Shown: positions 1-6,989, counted from the first letter of the stretch. The stretch: 64,000 nt of DNA from Flavobacterium haoranii (GCA_003246205.1 QKBC01000019.1:182931-246930); one strand, 5' to 3'. Numbers and translations: made by a program. The notes: generated from the letters alone by a model not told the origin.

Positions 1-123
1 TGTTCCGGCATCAAAGAGCAGAAGAGATTCAACCGTTATACCCCAAGGTGTTGTCCTTTTAAATAAGAATTGGTAAGGAATTTTAATCACTTTGTACATA
101 AATTCAATTATTTTGTCTTTCAT
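1..123 (-). CDS. Partial CDS, N-terminus of an unidentified protein (possibly Coq4-like)
   Basis: An open reading frame starts with ATG at 123 and runs leftward off the window edge without a stop, giving 41 residues that begin MKDKIIEFMYKVIKIPYQ and end near ESLLLFDAGT. A good Bacteroidota -7 box (TAACTTTG on the minus strand, 140-147) lies about 17 nt upstream, so this is very likely a true start with a leader of roughly ten bases. The aromatic and basic opening followed by TPWG and a leucine-rich stretch vaguely recalls the N-terminus of Coq4-type proteins, but the fragment is too short to assign. The same operator that precedes the regulator operon at 1108-1131 sits directly against this start codon, so the gene is probably controlled by the winged-helix regulator at 163-462. 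Confidence 0.6.
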   Translation of the reverse strand, partial: MKDKIIEFMYKVIKIPYQFLFKRTTPWGITVESLLLFDAGT

Positions 124-147
124 AAAGTACTTTGTGTTTCAAAGTTA
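124..147 (-). promoter_or_regulatory. Promoter plus inverted-repeat operator of the left-edge gene
   Basis: Seen directly: AAAGTACTTTG, five bases, then CAAAGT, which gives an ACTTTG/CAAAGT inverted repeat with a 5-bp spacer. On the minus strand the right end reads TAACTTTG (140-147), a perfect -7 box, so the repeat covers the -7 box and the expected start of transcription. A near-identical copy lies at 1108-1131. Confidence 0.65.
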
Positions 148-162
148 AATGATAAAAAATTT

Positions 163-462
163 TTAGCTTTGGTTGGAGATCAATTTTTCAAGTGCTTCAA
201 TATGTTCTTGAAATGCTTTTTTCCCTTCTTTAGTTGCAATGTATTTTGTATTTGGCTTTCTGCCAATGAATTGTTTTTCTACAGTGATGTATTTTTCGTT
301 CTCTAAGGCTTTAGCATGGCTGGCCAAATTACCATCTGTTACCCCTAAAATTTCTTTTAGTGTAGTGAAATCAGCGCTTTCATTCACCATTAAGACCGAC
401 ATAATGCCCAATCGTATGCGGTGGTCAAAAGCTTTATTGATATTTTGGATGATATTTTTCAA
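163..462 (-). CDS. Winged-helix transcriptional regulator (HTH_34/MarR-like, small)
   Basis: This 99-residue protein has the layout of a compact winged-helix DNA-binding domain: a first helix NINKAFDHRIRLGIMSVL, a recognition segment around LKEILGVTDGNLASHAKALE, and a wing FIGRKPNTKYIATKEG, followed by a short C-terminal dimerisation helix. Families of this kind (PF13601) are usually local regulators paired with a membrane protein. That holds here: the gene lies 18 nt downstream of a membrane-protein gene on the same strand. The inverted repeat ACTTTG-N5-CAAAGT in front of the membrane-protein gene and again in front of the next gene is the obvious candidate binding site, implying autoregulation. 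The inducer is unknown. Confidence 0.85.
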   Translation of the reverse strand: MKNIIQNINKAFDHRIRLGIMSVLMVNESADFTTLKEILGVTDGNLASHAKALENEKYITVEKQFIGRKPNTKYIATKEGKKAFQEHIEALEKLISNQS

Positions 463-480
463 AATTAAACCGGACTTTAA

Positions 481-1104
481 TTAATTTCTGTCATATTTAA
501 AATACATTATGCTGCCATATAGAATGTGACACACTCCAAAGCCTAATGCCCAGAACAATAAGCCGTAATTTAAGAACCAAGTCGACAGTAAGCCTAAAAA
601 GATCATAGTTAGCCCTAAGTAACGAACATCTCTTAAGGTGTATTTACTGGCATTTACACAAGCCAGTCCGTAAAATAGCAAAGTTAGGGGAGCTACAAGG
701 TTTAGAATTTCTTTTTCAATTAAAAAGAGAATAAAGATACCGCCGGCAACTAAAGGAATTGAAAAATTAATAAGCAAACGTTTTGAAGCAGTATTCCAAA
801 TGGATTCGTTTTCCTTTTTAGCTTTTCGCATACTGAAAATAATTCCGGTTGCAACAGAAGCTATTAGTACTGTAAGGGCAATAGCAATTAATCGATACAA
901 GATGGATTCTGTAATAACCAGTCTGGTATAAGAATCCTCGGGCATACTGTCAGTATAAATCGTTCTGTAAGCCAACCAAGCTCCGATTAAAGCATAAATA
1001 CCTGCCAAGACACCGGATAAACCACTTAGCGATAAACATAATGTGGATTTATTCATTATTTCTTTGATGTCTTGTATGTCTTTTAAATATTTATTTGCTT
1101 CCAT
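481..1104 (-). CDS. Integral membrane protein, co-transcribed with the regulator
   Basis: This 207-residue protein has a cytoplasmic-looking N-terminus (MEANKYLKDIQDIKEIMNKS) and about six hydrophobic segments, for example around residues 20-45, 68-92, 108-128, 132-148, 158-176 and 178-200. A lysine-rich loop (SMRKAKKENE) separates segments two and three. No catalytic motif is recognisable. It is the first gene of a two-gene operon with the small winged-helix regulator; such pairs are common in flavobacteria, the membrane protein possibly acting as sensor or effector. That role is inferred from context only. Confidence 0.75.
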   Translation of the reverse strand: MEANKYLKDIQDIKEIMNKSTLCLSLSGLSGVLAGIYALIGAWLAYRTIYTDSMPEDSYTRLVITESILYRLIAIALTVLIASVATGIIFSMRKAKKENESIWNTASKRLLINFSIPLVAGGIFILFLIEKEILNLVAPLTLLFYGLACVNASKYTLRDVRYLGLTMIFLGLLSTWFLNYGLLFWALGFGVCHILYGSIMYFKYDRN

Positions 1105-1107
1105 ATA

Positions 1108-1131
1108 AAAGTACTTTGAATTGCAAAGTAA
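1108..1131 (-). promoter_or_regulatory. Promoter plus inverted-repeat operator of the regulator operon
   Basis: AAAGTACTTTG, five bases, CAAAGT: the same motif as at 124-147. On the minus strand it contains TTACTTTG (1124-1131), one base off the TAnnTTTG -7 consensus, about 20 nt before the ATG at 1104. Two copies at the same distance from two start codons argue for a shared operator. Confidence 0.6.
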
Positions 1132-1177
1132 ATAAAATTTTATGAATTGAAAAAATTTTTTCCGGTATTTTTACAAA

Positions 1178-1525
1178 ATGAAACTAGTGGATGAATATAT
1201 TATAAAACAACCTGAATTGTATCGGGAAATGCTTTTGCATGTTATTTCTATTGTAGAGCGGGCAATACCGGAAACACAATTGCTTTTTAAATGGGGAATT
1301 CCGTATTTTTATTATAAAAAGCAACCTTTTTGCTATTTGGCTCCGAATCATAAGAAAGAATTTTTGGATATTGGATTTGCGAGAGGTTTTGAGCTAAAAG
1401 AGAATCAGGAGTTTTTAATAGGAGAGAAGCGAAATACCGTAAAATCACTTCGTTATTATTCGCTGGAAGAAATTGATAATCAGGTCTTGGTTGCTGTAAT
1501 AGAGGAAGCCTTAACACTGTATTAA
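1178..1525 (+). CDS. DUF1801 (YdhG-like) family protein
   Basis: A 115-residue soluble protein with the features of the DUF1801/YdhG fold: an N-terminal helix pair followed by FKWGIPYFYYKKQPFCYLAP, the typical segment in which a Lys-Trp-Gly-x-Pro motif precedes a paired beta strand, and then GFARGFEL. The biochemical function of the family is not known. The gene is transcribed away from the upstream regulator operon, with a near-consensus -7 box (TATTTTTA) at about 1159-1166, and converges on the outer-membrane protein gene; the hairpin at 1531-1560 probably ends both transcripts. Confidence 0.8.
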   Translation: MKLVDEYIIKQPELYREMLLHVISIVERAIPETQLLFKWGIPYFYYKKQPFCYLAPNHKKEFLDIGFARGFELKENQEFLIGEKRNTVKSLRYYSLEEIDNQVLVAVIEEALTLY

Positions 1526-1530
1526 ATTAA

Positions 1531-1560
1531 AAAAGCCGATTGAATTTCAATCAGCTTTTT
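1531..1560. terminator. Bidirectional intrinsic terminator
   Basis: Hairpin arms AAAAGCCGATTGAA and TTCAATCAGCTTTT with one non-Watson-Crick position (a G-U pair when read from the minus strand), flanked by A and T runs. It lies between two convergent genes and can serve both. Confidence 0.75.
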
Positions 1561-1585
1561 AGTGTATTCTTCGAATGGATATTTT

Positions 1586-2434
1586 TTAGATTTTGAAAAT
1601 ACCTCCGATGGCAATAACTCTTTGTAAAAACCAGAAATGTTGTTCAGCGTGATCAGAACTGCTACTGGTTGTTCTGATGTCTTGCATATTTATATATCCG
1701 CCTTTTAATTCAGTTTGGATAAAGAAATGTTTGAAGAATGTAAAATTAAGTCCGGCCTTTGCAGAAAGTCCGAATCCGGCAACATGAAATTCGTCATAAC
1801 GGTCTTTACCTAATAATGTAGTATTTGTTCTAGGATATAAAAAACCTCCGCCAATACCTTCTGTAAGGTTAATTTGGACTTTATCTGTGTTCAATGTTTT
1901 GCTGAATAACTTAGTAATATCATCAACTCTTGAAATCTCTGTGTTGATGTAATTAAGACCGTCAGTGTGTTCAAACATTAAAAAGTCTTCATCTAGAGTC
2001 AACTGGTCAGCAGTCGGATTTTCGTTATAACTTCCGGCATTCGGGTAATATCCTGAATAGTTAACACGTCTATCCTGATACATTACATATTTCATGTGGT
2101 CAACGCCTAATGAAATGTTGTAATGATCGGTAATAAAATAACCGATTCTTAAGTTAGTTTGCGGAATGGTCATTCTTCCCGGATTGAAGTAATCAATGTG
2201 CCAACCTTTCGGTTTGTCATGAGCTTCCACATCATAAATAGTAAAATCGTAATCATCACCTTTAAAACGGATGTCAGATTTAGAGTAGTTTTCGCGGTTT
2301 CCTCCCCAAAAGATATAAAATTTACCTTTGTTATGAGCTGTGTATTTTTCAGGATTTTCAACGGTTTCTTGTGAAAAGCTGTACTGTGAAAAAACACAAA
2401 AAGATAGTACAACCATTAGAAATGATTGTTTCAT
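1586..2434 (-). CDS. Outer-membrane beta-barrel-type protein, kdsA-linked
   Basis: This 282-residue protein starts at ATG 2434; a longer in-frame reading would begin with TTG at 2446 and is less likely. Residues 1-22 (MKQSFLMVVLSFCVFSQYSF) form a Sec signal peptide ending before SQET. The mature part has alternating aromatic/polar strands, glycine-rich turns (GIGGGFLYPRTN, FGLSAKAGLNF) and a C-terminus VIAIGGIFKI that ends like an outer-membrane strand. It is probably an 8-12-strand barrel. The gene follows kdsA by 21 nt on the same strand, so it is probably co-transcribed with an LPS biosynthesis gene. Substrate and function are unknown. Confidence 0.75.
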   Translation of the reverse strand: MKQSFLMVVLSFCVFSQYSFSQETVENPEKYTAHNKGKFYIFWGGNRENYSKSDIRFKGDDYDFTIYDVEAHDKPKGWHIDYFNPGRMTIPQTNLRIGYFITDHYNISLGVDHMKYVMYQDRRVNYSGYYPNAGSYNENPTADQLTLDEDFLMFEHTDGLNYINTEISRVDDITKLFSKTLNTDKVQINLTEGIGGGFLYPRTNTTLLGKDRYDEFHVAGFGLSAKAGLNFTFFKHFFIQTELKGGYINMQDIRTTSSSSDHAEQHFWFLQRVIAIGGIFKI

Positions 2435-2455
2435 TTTAAAATACAATAGATTAAG

Positions 2456-3274
2456 TTAAAATTGATTTACGGTTTTTCTTAGGGCAACTAATTTTGTCAT
2501 TAAACCTTCTAACAGGTCCAGGTGTAACATATTGGCACCATCACTTTTAGCATTAGCCGGATCAAAGTGGGTTTCTATAAAAATTCCGTCTACTCCGGTT
2601 GCAATTCCTGCTTTGGCAATAGTTTCGATCATTTCAGGACGTCCGCCGGTAACTCCGCTGGTTTGATTAGGCTGTTGCAATGAATGTGTAACATCCAGTA
2701 CCGTTGTAGCGAATTGTTTCATTGTAGGGATTCCTCTGAAATCTACTATCATATCCTGATAACCGAACATAGTACCTCTATCGGTAACCATTACATTTTC
2801 ATTATTGCTGTCTAATACTTTTTGTACAGCATGTTTCATACTTTCCGGACTCATAAATTGGCCTTTTTTCAGGTTAACCGTTTTTCCAGTTTCAGCAGCA
2901 GCAACTACTAAATCAGTTTGGCGTACCAAGAAAGCAGGGATTTGTAAAACATCTACATATTCGGCAGCCATTGCAGCATCTTCGTTGGTATGAATATCAG
3001 TAATAGTTGGGATTCCAAACTCTTTAGAAACTTTTTGAAGAATCTTTAAAGCTTTTTCATCACCGATTCCGGTAAAGCTGTCAACTCTTGAACGATTAGC
3101 CTTTTTAAAAGAACCTTTAAAAACGTAAGGAATTTCCAGTTTGTCGGTAATGGAAACTATTTTTTCTGCTATACGCATAGCCATTTCTTCGCCTTCTATA
3201 GCACAAGGACCAGCCAGCAGAAAGAAATTGTTTTTATCAGCGTTTTTTATCTGTGGGATGTTATTTATATTCAT
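2456..3274 (-). CDS. kdsA: 3-deoxy-8-phosphooctulonate synthase (Kdo-8-phosphate synthase)
   Basis: KdsA condenses phosphoenolpyruvate with D-arabinose-5-phosphate to Kdo-8-phosphate, the first committed step of Kdo synthesis for LPS inner core. The 272-residue length is normal. Diagnostic segments seen: the N-terminal LAGPCAIEGEE, FKGSFKKANRSR (PEP-binding region), GIPTITDIHT, ILQIPAFLVRQTDL-type strand, NLKKGQFMSPESM, TDRGTMFGYQDMIVDFR, and FIETHFDPANAKSDG near the C-terminus. It has its own promoter (TATCTTTG, 3293-3300) just after a strong terminator and probably carries the downstream outer-membrane protein gene in the same transcript. Confidence 0.97.
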   Translation of the reverse strand: MNINNIPQIKNADKNNFFLLAGPCAIEGEEMAMRIAEKIVSITDKLEIPYVFKGSFKKANRSRVDSFTGIGDEKALKILQKVSKEFGIPTITDIHTNEDAAMAAEYVDVLQIPAFLVRQTDLVVAAAETGKTVNLKKGQFMSPESMKHAVQKVLDSNNENVMVTDRGTMFGYQDMIVDFRGIPTMKQFATTVLDVTHSLQQPNQTSGVTGGRPEMIETIAKAGIATGVDGIFIETHFDPANAKSDGANMLHLDLLEGLMTKLVALRKTVNQF

Positions 3275-3292
3275 TTTGATTCAATTAAGTTG

Positions 3293-3300
3293 CAAAGATA
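3293..3300 (-). promoter_or_regulatory. kdsA -7 box
   Basis: TATCTTTG on the minus strand, 19 nt before the kdsA ATG; matches the Bacteroidota TAnnTTTG consensus. The expected -33 region falls inside the palindromic terminator just upstream. Confidence 0.65.
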
Positions 3301-3310
3301 AAAAATAAAA

Positions 3311-3336
3311 ACCATTTAAACGATCGTTTAAATGGT
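3311..3336 (-). terminator. Perfect 26-bp palindrome, terminator of the lipoprotein transcript
   Basis: Two 13-bp arms (ACCATTTAAACGA and its complement) abut with no spacer. Read on the minus strand the palindrome is followed by a T-rich run (TTTTTATTTTTT), the form of an intrinsic terminator for the gene pair at 3365-4291. It also overlaps the expected -33 region of the kdsA promoter. Confidence 0.7.
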
Positions 3337-3364
3337 GACAAATGTTACGAAATAAAAAAATATT

Positions 3365-3823
3365 TTAATTATTGATTGCCGGGAATTTTTTGATAGTAAA
3401 TCCTTTAGGACAAACGATCTTACCTTTTTCATAACCGTTAAAGTATAGTCTTTTAGTGATGTCGGTTCCTTCAAAAGAAACTTCATAAATAGATAGCGTT
3501 CCGGCTCCCATATTATTATGTTGGGTAGGGAACGGACAGCAAGTATCTACTTTCTTAAACGATATTTTTTCGCCGTTAGGACCTTCTAATCCGTTAAAAA
3601 AATAAGTAACATAAGTTTCTTCTTGTCTTTCTAAGATAAGGCCGATATTGATAGGATAATCTTTATCATAGCCGTATTTATTATCTTCTGCATATTCGGT
3701 GATGATAAAAGCATTATTCTGGACTCGTGGTTTTTTAGCTGTATTATCAATGTTCTTTAGAGTAGATTTTGTGCTGGTACAACTTACTAAAAGAAGAAAT
3801 AAAAATAAATTTAAATATTTCAT
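3365..3823 (-). CDS. Putative lipoprotein of unknown function, upstream of kdsA
   Basis: This 152-residue protein begins MKYLNLFLFLLLVSCTSTK, a lipoprotein signal with lipobox LVSC at Cys15, so the mature protein should be membrane-anchored outside the inner membrane. The mature domain has a paired-cysteine motif DTCCPFPTQ and an aromatic-rich C-terminal half; it is not a recognised enzyme. Close homologues in flavobacteria have, to my recollection, sometimes been labelled after the neighbouring Kdo synthase; nothing here resembles an aldolase, so that label should not be copied. The gene starts directly after the stop codon of the DUF4199 gene and ends in the 3311-3336 terminator. Confidence 0.75.
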   Translation of the reverse strand: MKYLNLFLFLLLVSCTSTKSTLKNIDNTAKKPRVQNNAFIITEYAEDNKYGYDKDYPINIGLILERQEETYVTYFFNGLEGPNGEKISFKKVDTCCPFPTQHNNMGAGTLSIYEVSFEGTDITKRLYFNGYEKGKIVCPKGFTIKKFPAINN

Positions 3824-4291
3824 TTATAATGATTTAGTTTTACTAAAATAGCTAATAATCGCAGCAAAAACAACTCCGAAAGACAGTTTGTCAAAAATAT
3901 TATTTTTTACAAAAGCCTGAATGTTGTAGTTAATTTGTGCCAGTTCCTGATCTTTACTCATTGCAATTGCTTTTTCAAAGAAATCAGGAGATACTATTGT
4001 AAAAGTAATGTAAACAATTATAGAACTGGTTAAAGCAATAAAAAAACTTAAGACAATACCGCTACCAAAACCTTGTTTCCAGTCTATTTGTTGCTTGTAA
4101 TATTTATTCTTTTTTTCTTTAATCGCCAATGCATACAATATAACAGCTATGGGAATAAATAATAAGTTGAACAAAGGTTCTGTATTAGCTTTATCAGAAT
4201 GAAAGCCTAAATAACGTTCAAAAAACATCCATACTAAGTAGCTGATGGCATAAATGACAGACCATTTGAGTTCTATTTCAAATTTTTTCAT
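3824..4291 (-). CDS. DUF4199 family membrane protein
   Basis: A 155-residue inner-membrane protein with four hydrophobic segments (about residues 10-28, 43-60, 75-97 and 132-150) and a long amphipathic loop between the third and fourth. This size and layout, with an acidic and lysine-rich loop (IKEKKNKYYKQQIDWKQGFGSG), match the DUF4199 family, widespread in Bacteroidota and without a known role. It is the first gene of a two-gene unit with the lipoprotein at 3365-3823, the two reading frames being directly adjacent. Its promoter box TACCTTTG lies at 4313-4320, divergent from the sulfur-permease promoter. Confidence 0.75.
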   Translation of the reverse strand: MKKFEIELKWSVIYAISYLVWMFFERYLGFHSDKANTEPLFNLLFIPIAVILYALAIKEKKNKYYKQQIDWKQGFGSGIVLSFFIALTSSIIVYITFTIVSPDFFEKAIAMSKDQELAQINYNIQAFVKNNIFDKLSFGVVFAAIISYFSKTKSL

Positions 4292-4312
4292 TTTAAAGGA
4301 CTAAAATTTAGC

Positions 4313-4320
4313 CAAAGGTA
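4313..4320 (-). promoter_or_regulatory. -7 box of the DUF4199 gene
   Basis: TACCTTTG on the minus strand, 21 nt before the ATG at 4291. Confidence 0.6.
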
Positions 4321-4353
4321 GTAAAAGTAGTTTAGATAATAAAAGTCTATTAC

Positions 4354-4385
4354 TTTGGTAGATTATTAGTAGATTGCTATATTTG
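4354..4385 (+). promoter_or_regulatory. Promoter of the YeeE/YedE gene pair
   Basis: TTTG at 4354-4357, a 20-bp spacer, and TATATTTG at 4378-4385: a full Bacteroidota promoter. Transcription should begin near 4392, leaving a leader of about 14 nt before ATG 4406. Confidence 0.75.
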
Positions 4386-4405
4386 CGACTAAATTTTTGA
4401 GCAAA

Positions 4406-4966
4406 ATGGAGTTACTTTTAGGAACCTGGCATTGGGCAATTTCTGGCTTTTTAATAGGTATAATTATGTTAGTATTGGTATATTTTGGAAAAACCTTCGG
4501 AATGTCATCTAATTTAAGGACCATGTGTACTATGATGGGAGCAGATAGAGCAAGTGATTTCTTTAAAATGGATTGGCGGGAGCAAAAGTGGAATCTGGCA
4601 ATTGTTTTGGGAGCTGTTTTAGGAGGTTTTATTGCTTCTTATTTTTTAAGTGATGCTAATATGATCCTTCATTTGAATCCTAAAACAGTTGAAAATTTGA
4701 ATCAATTGAATATTGATGCTCCTGCGGGAAAATGGGTTCCTGATGCTATTTTCGGTTGGGAAAATGTTTTAAGTGTGAAAGGATCTACTACTTTGCTTAT
4801 CGGTGGAATTTTAATCGGTTTCGGAACTCGGTATGCCGGTGGTTGTACTTCCGGACATGCAATTAGCGGTTTAAGCAATTTACAAAAACCGTCATTGATA
4901 GCCGTGATCGGTTTTTTTATAGGAGGTTTAATCATGTCTCATTTTATTTTACCTTTAATTTTTTAA
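4406..4966 (+). CDS. YeeE/YedE family sulfur-compound permease, first half
   Basis: A 186-residue membrane protein of the YeeE/YedE (TsuA) family, which imports thiosulfate or related sulfur compounds. About five membrane segments are visible. The family's conserved cysteine lies in YAGGCTSGHAISG near residue 148; in characterised YeeE such cysteines guide the sulfur substrate through the membrane. ATG 4406 is preferred over an in-frame TTG at 4397 because the promoter at 4354-4385 puts the transcript start only about 5 nt before that TTG. The second half of the permease follows 4 nt downstream as a separate gene, so the transporter is probably a two-subunit version of the fused protein. Confidence 0.85.
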   Translation: MELLLGTWHWAISGFLIGIIMLVLVYFGKTFGMSSNLRTMCTMMGADRASDFFKMDWREQKWNLAIVLGAVLGGFIASYFLSDANMILHLNPKTVENLNQLNIDAPAGKWVPDAIFGWENVLSVKGSTTLLIGGILIGFGTRYAGGCTSGHAISGLSNLQKPSLIAVIGFFIGGLIMSHFILPLIF

Positions 4967-4970
4967 TACT

Positions 4971-5384
4971 ATGAAATTATTTCGTTTTTTTAGTATAGGT
5001 ATTGTTTTCGGAATTGTATTGACTAAAGCAGAGGCAATTTCGTGGTATCGGATCTATGAAATGTTTATGTTTCAATCATTTCACATGTACGGGATCATTG
5101 CTATTGCTATAGCAACAGGTGTGATCGGAATTCAAATAATCAAAAAGAAAAAAATAAAAGATTACAAAGGTTTTCCCATTCAGTTGGTAGATAAAGATAG
5201 AGGTTTTGTACGTTACCTAGCTGGCGGGTTACTTTTCGGATTAGGTTGGGGATTAGTTGGTTGTTGTCCGGGACCTGTTTTTATATTGTTGGGAACAGGA
5301 GCTTTTAGTATTGTTATTGTATTGGTGGGAGCTTTACTGGGAACTTTTTTATATGGTATTCTGAAAGATAAATTACCACATTAA
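4971..5384 (+). CDS. YeeE/YedE (DUF6691-type) permease, second half
   Basis: A 137-residue protein with four membrane segments and the glycine-rich cysteine motif GLGWGLVGCCPGPVFILLG, the second conserved site of the YeeE/YedE fold. Together with the preceding gene it makes up the two pseudo-repeats that are fused in larger family members. The N-terminus MKLFRFFSIGIVFGIVLTKAEAISWYRIYEMFMFQSFHMYG is typical of the DUF6691 half-permeases of Bacteroidota. The gap between the two genes is 4 nt, so translation is probably coupled. Confidence 0.85.
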   Translation: MKLFRFFSIGIVFGIVLTKAEAISWYRIYEMFMFQSFHMYGIIAIAIATGVIGIQIIKKKKIKDYKGFPIQLVDKDRGFVRYLAGGLLFGLGWGLVGCCPGPVFILLGTGAFSIVIVLVGALLGTFLYGILKDKLPH

Positions 5385-5425
5385 AAATTGTAACAAGAGT
5401 TGCCTAAAAAATGATTAAAGTATTT

Positions 5426-5433
5426 TATTTTTG
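5426..5433 (+). promoter_or_regulatory. -7 box before the HMA gene
   Basis: TATTTTTG, 14 nt before the ATG at 5448; suggests that the metal-binding protein has its own short-leader transcript besides any read-through from the permease genes. Confidence 0.5.
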
Positions 5434-5447
5434 AGCAAAAAATAAAG

Positions 5448-5714
5448 ATGACTACAACAATTCATATTCAAAATTTAAAATGTGGCGGTTGCGCCAATAC
5501 AGTTACTAAAAATCTTTCCCAATTAGAAGGAGTTGAAAATGTATCTGTTTCAGTTGATGAAAGTGCAGTAACATTTGATTATAGCGACGAAAACCTAGTT
5601 GCGGAAGTAAAAGAACTTTTAAAAAAGACAGGATATCCGGAAGCCGGTGATGAGAATTCATTGGGAACCAAGGCCAAGTCTTTCGTAAGTTGTGCCGTAG
5701 GAAAGATGTCATAA
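5448..5714 (+). CDS. Heavy-metal-associated (HMA) domain protein
   Basis: An 88-residue protein with one HMA fold (residues 1-66): the metal loop LKCGGCANTV supplies the CxxC pair, followed by GVENVSVSVDESAVTFDY and a second helix. Copper-chaperone-like proteins of this size deliver soft metals to P-type ATPases or other acceptors. Unusually, there is a C-terminal tail with one further cysteine (SFVSCAVGKMS). Its place behind a sulfur-compound permease instead of a copper ATPase is notable; it may bind a thiolate, persulfide or soft metal, but that is inference. A bidirectional terminator follows at once. Confidence 0.85.
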   Translation: MTTTIHIQNLKCGGCANTVTKNLSQLEGVENVSVSVDESAVTFDYSDENLVAEVKELLKKTGYPEAGDENSLGTKAKSFVSCAVGKMS

Positions 5715-5716
5715 AA

Positions 5717-5750
5717 AAAATCCCGAAATTAGTTTCGGGATTTTTTTATT
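5717..5750. terminator. Bidirectional intrinsic terminator between the HMA gene and clpS
   Basis: ATCCCGAAA and TTTCGGGAT arms around a short loop, flanked by an A run on the left and a T run on the right; serves both convergent genes. Confidence 0.9.
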
Positions 5751-6021
5751 GTATCTCAGCACTCAGACCAGCATCGAGTAGAGCGGTACATTGCGGCTTT
5801 AAATCATCATAGCTTCCGGTTTTAACAGTACATTTTCCTGTATAGTGAACCAGAATAGCACATTGTTCGGCCTGTAAAGCATCATGGTCGCAAACCCGTA
5901 TAAGTGTTTCAATTACATGGTCAAAAGTATTGACATCATCATTGAATAAAATAATTTCGTGGTTTAATCCCACTTGTTCTTCTACTAAAACCTCTTCCTG
6001 TACTTTTTCAATTGTGCTCAT
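5746..6021 (-). CDS. clpS: ATP-dependent Clp protease adaptor ClpS
   Basis: ClpS delivers N-degron substrates to the ClpAP (or ClpCP) protease. The 91-residue protein shows the core features: HEIILFNDDVNTFDHVIETLIRVC (the NDD loop that binds the N-terminal residue), a conserved HYTGKCTVKTG segment and a C-terminal LLDAGLSAEI helix/strand. The flexible N-terminal extension (MSTIEKVQEEVLVEEQ) is acidic. It lies 77 nt downstream of prmA on the same strand, an order common in flavobacteria, and ends in a strong terminator. Confidence 0.95.
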   Translation of the reverse strand: MSTIEKVQEEVLVEEQVGLNHEIILFNDDVNTFDHVIETLIRVCDHDALQAEQCAILVHYTGKCTVKTGSYDDLKPQCTALLDAGLSAEIQ

Positions 6022-6098
6022 TGTAGTTTAGTTAAGAGTTTGAAAATCAGTGTAAAAATATAAAAAATATTGCTTTTTTAAAAATTATAATAACTGAT

Positions 6099-6935
6099 TT
6101 ATTGTTTGACATATTTTAATGCTACCCAGTTATTGCGCTCTTTTTGCCCGGCAAATTGTAAACCTTTTGAAGTGCAGCTTTCATTAATTACAACAATATC
6201 TTCTCGATAAAAACCACTCAAAAACAAAATACCATTGTCGTTTAAACAATCTACATAAGCTTGCATGTCGTTTAAAAGAATATTACGGTTAATATTAGCA
6301 ATAATGATATCATATTTTTTACCTTCTAATAAAGTTGCATCTCCTTCATAAACTGATATGTGATGACAATTGTTATGTTCTACATTTTCGATGGAATTTA
6401 AATAACACCAGTTATCAATATCAATAGCATCAATAGGTTGAGCTCCTTTCATTTCGGCTAAAATAGCTAAAATGGCAGTTCCGCATCCCATATCTAAAGT
6501 TTTCTTTCCTTTAAGGTCGGTCTCTAATAAATGTTGAATCATCATGTGAGTCGTTTCATGATGTCCGGTTCCGAAACTCATTTTGGGCTCAATAACAATC
6601 TCGTATTCAGCATTTGTTTTTTCATGGAAAGGGGCTCTTACATGACATTTTCCGTCTACATCAATCGGTTCAAAGTTTTTTTCCCATTCTTCATTCCAGT
6701 TAACTTGTTCCACTTGTTCAATAGTATGGGAAACTTTAAAATTCGGATTTTCTAAAATATGAACACCTTTTAAAATGTTTTCATCCCATAAATCTTTCTG
6801 AATGTAGGCAGAAAGTCCATCTTCTGTTTCGATAAAACTTTCAAAAGGTAATTCCCCTAATTCAGCAATTAAAATTTCGCTTCCTAATTCTTTTGGTTCC
6901 ACTTTAAAATGGTAACCAACATAAGCATTTGACAT
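6099..6935 (-). CDS. prmA: Ribosomal protein L11 methyltransferase
   Basis: PrmA trimethylates ribosomal protein L11 with S-adenosylmethionine. Seen: an N-terminal substrate-binding part (residues 1-100), the linker SFGTGHHETTHMMIQHLLE that is diagnostic of PrmA, the SAM motif LDMGCGTAILAILAEMKGA, the IDIDNWC acidic loop and IIANINRNILL (the catalytic-region motif). I chose ATG 6935 (MSNAYVGYHF, 278 residues). A longer frame from 6953 would begin inside the -7 box TAACTTTG (6951-6958), so it cannot be on the transcript. clpS follows downstream. Confidence 0.95.
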   Translation of the reverse strand: MSNAYVGYHFKVEPKELGSEILIAELGELPFESFIETEDGLSAYIQKDLWDENILKGVHILENPNFKVSHTIEQVEQVNWNEEWEKNFEPIDVDGKCHVRAPFHEKTNAEYEIVIEPKMSFGTGHHETTHMMIQHLLETDLKGKKTLDMGCGTAILAILAEMKGAQPIDAIDIDNWCYLNSIENVEHNNCHHISVYEGDATLLEGKKYDIIIANINRNILLNDMQAYVDCLNDNGILFLSGFYREDIVVINESCTSKGLQFAGQKERNNWVALKYVKQ

Positions 6936-6950
6936 AAAAATATTTTTTTG

Positions 6951-6958
6951 CAAAGTTA
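6951..6958 (-). promoter_or_regulatory. prmA -7 box (decides the start codon)
   Basis: TAACTTTG on the minus strand, about 16 nt before ATG 6935. It overlaps the alternative upstream ATG at 6953, which therefore cannot be translated from this transcript. Confidence 0.65.
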
Positions 6959-6989
6959 ACTAAAGAAAGAGTTATTATTTTAAAAATTT

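Noticed and set aside
70..306. 78-codon plus-strand frame
   Set aside because: Lies across the operator and the 3' end of the winged-helix regulator; phenylalanine-rich shadow composition.
3365..3823. Kdo-phosphate aldolase label for the lipoprotein
   Set aside because: No TIM-barrel or aldolase motif; the label would come only from its neighbour kdsA.
6936..6953. Upstream ATG for prmA
   Set aside because: It lies inside the -7 box, so it would not be on the transcript; MSNAY is the usual start.
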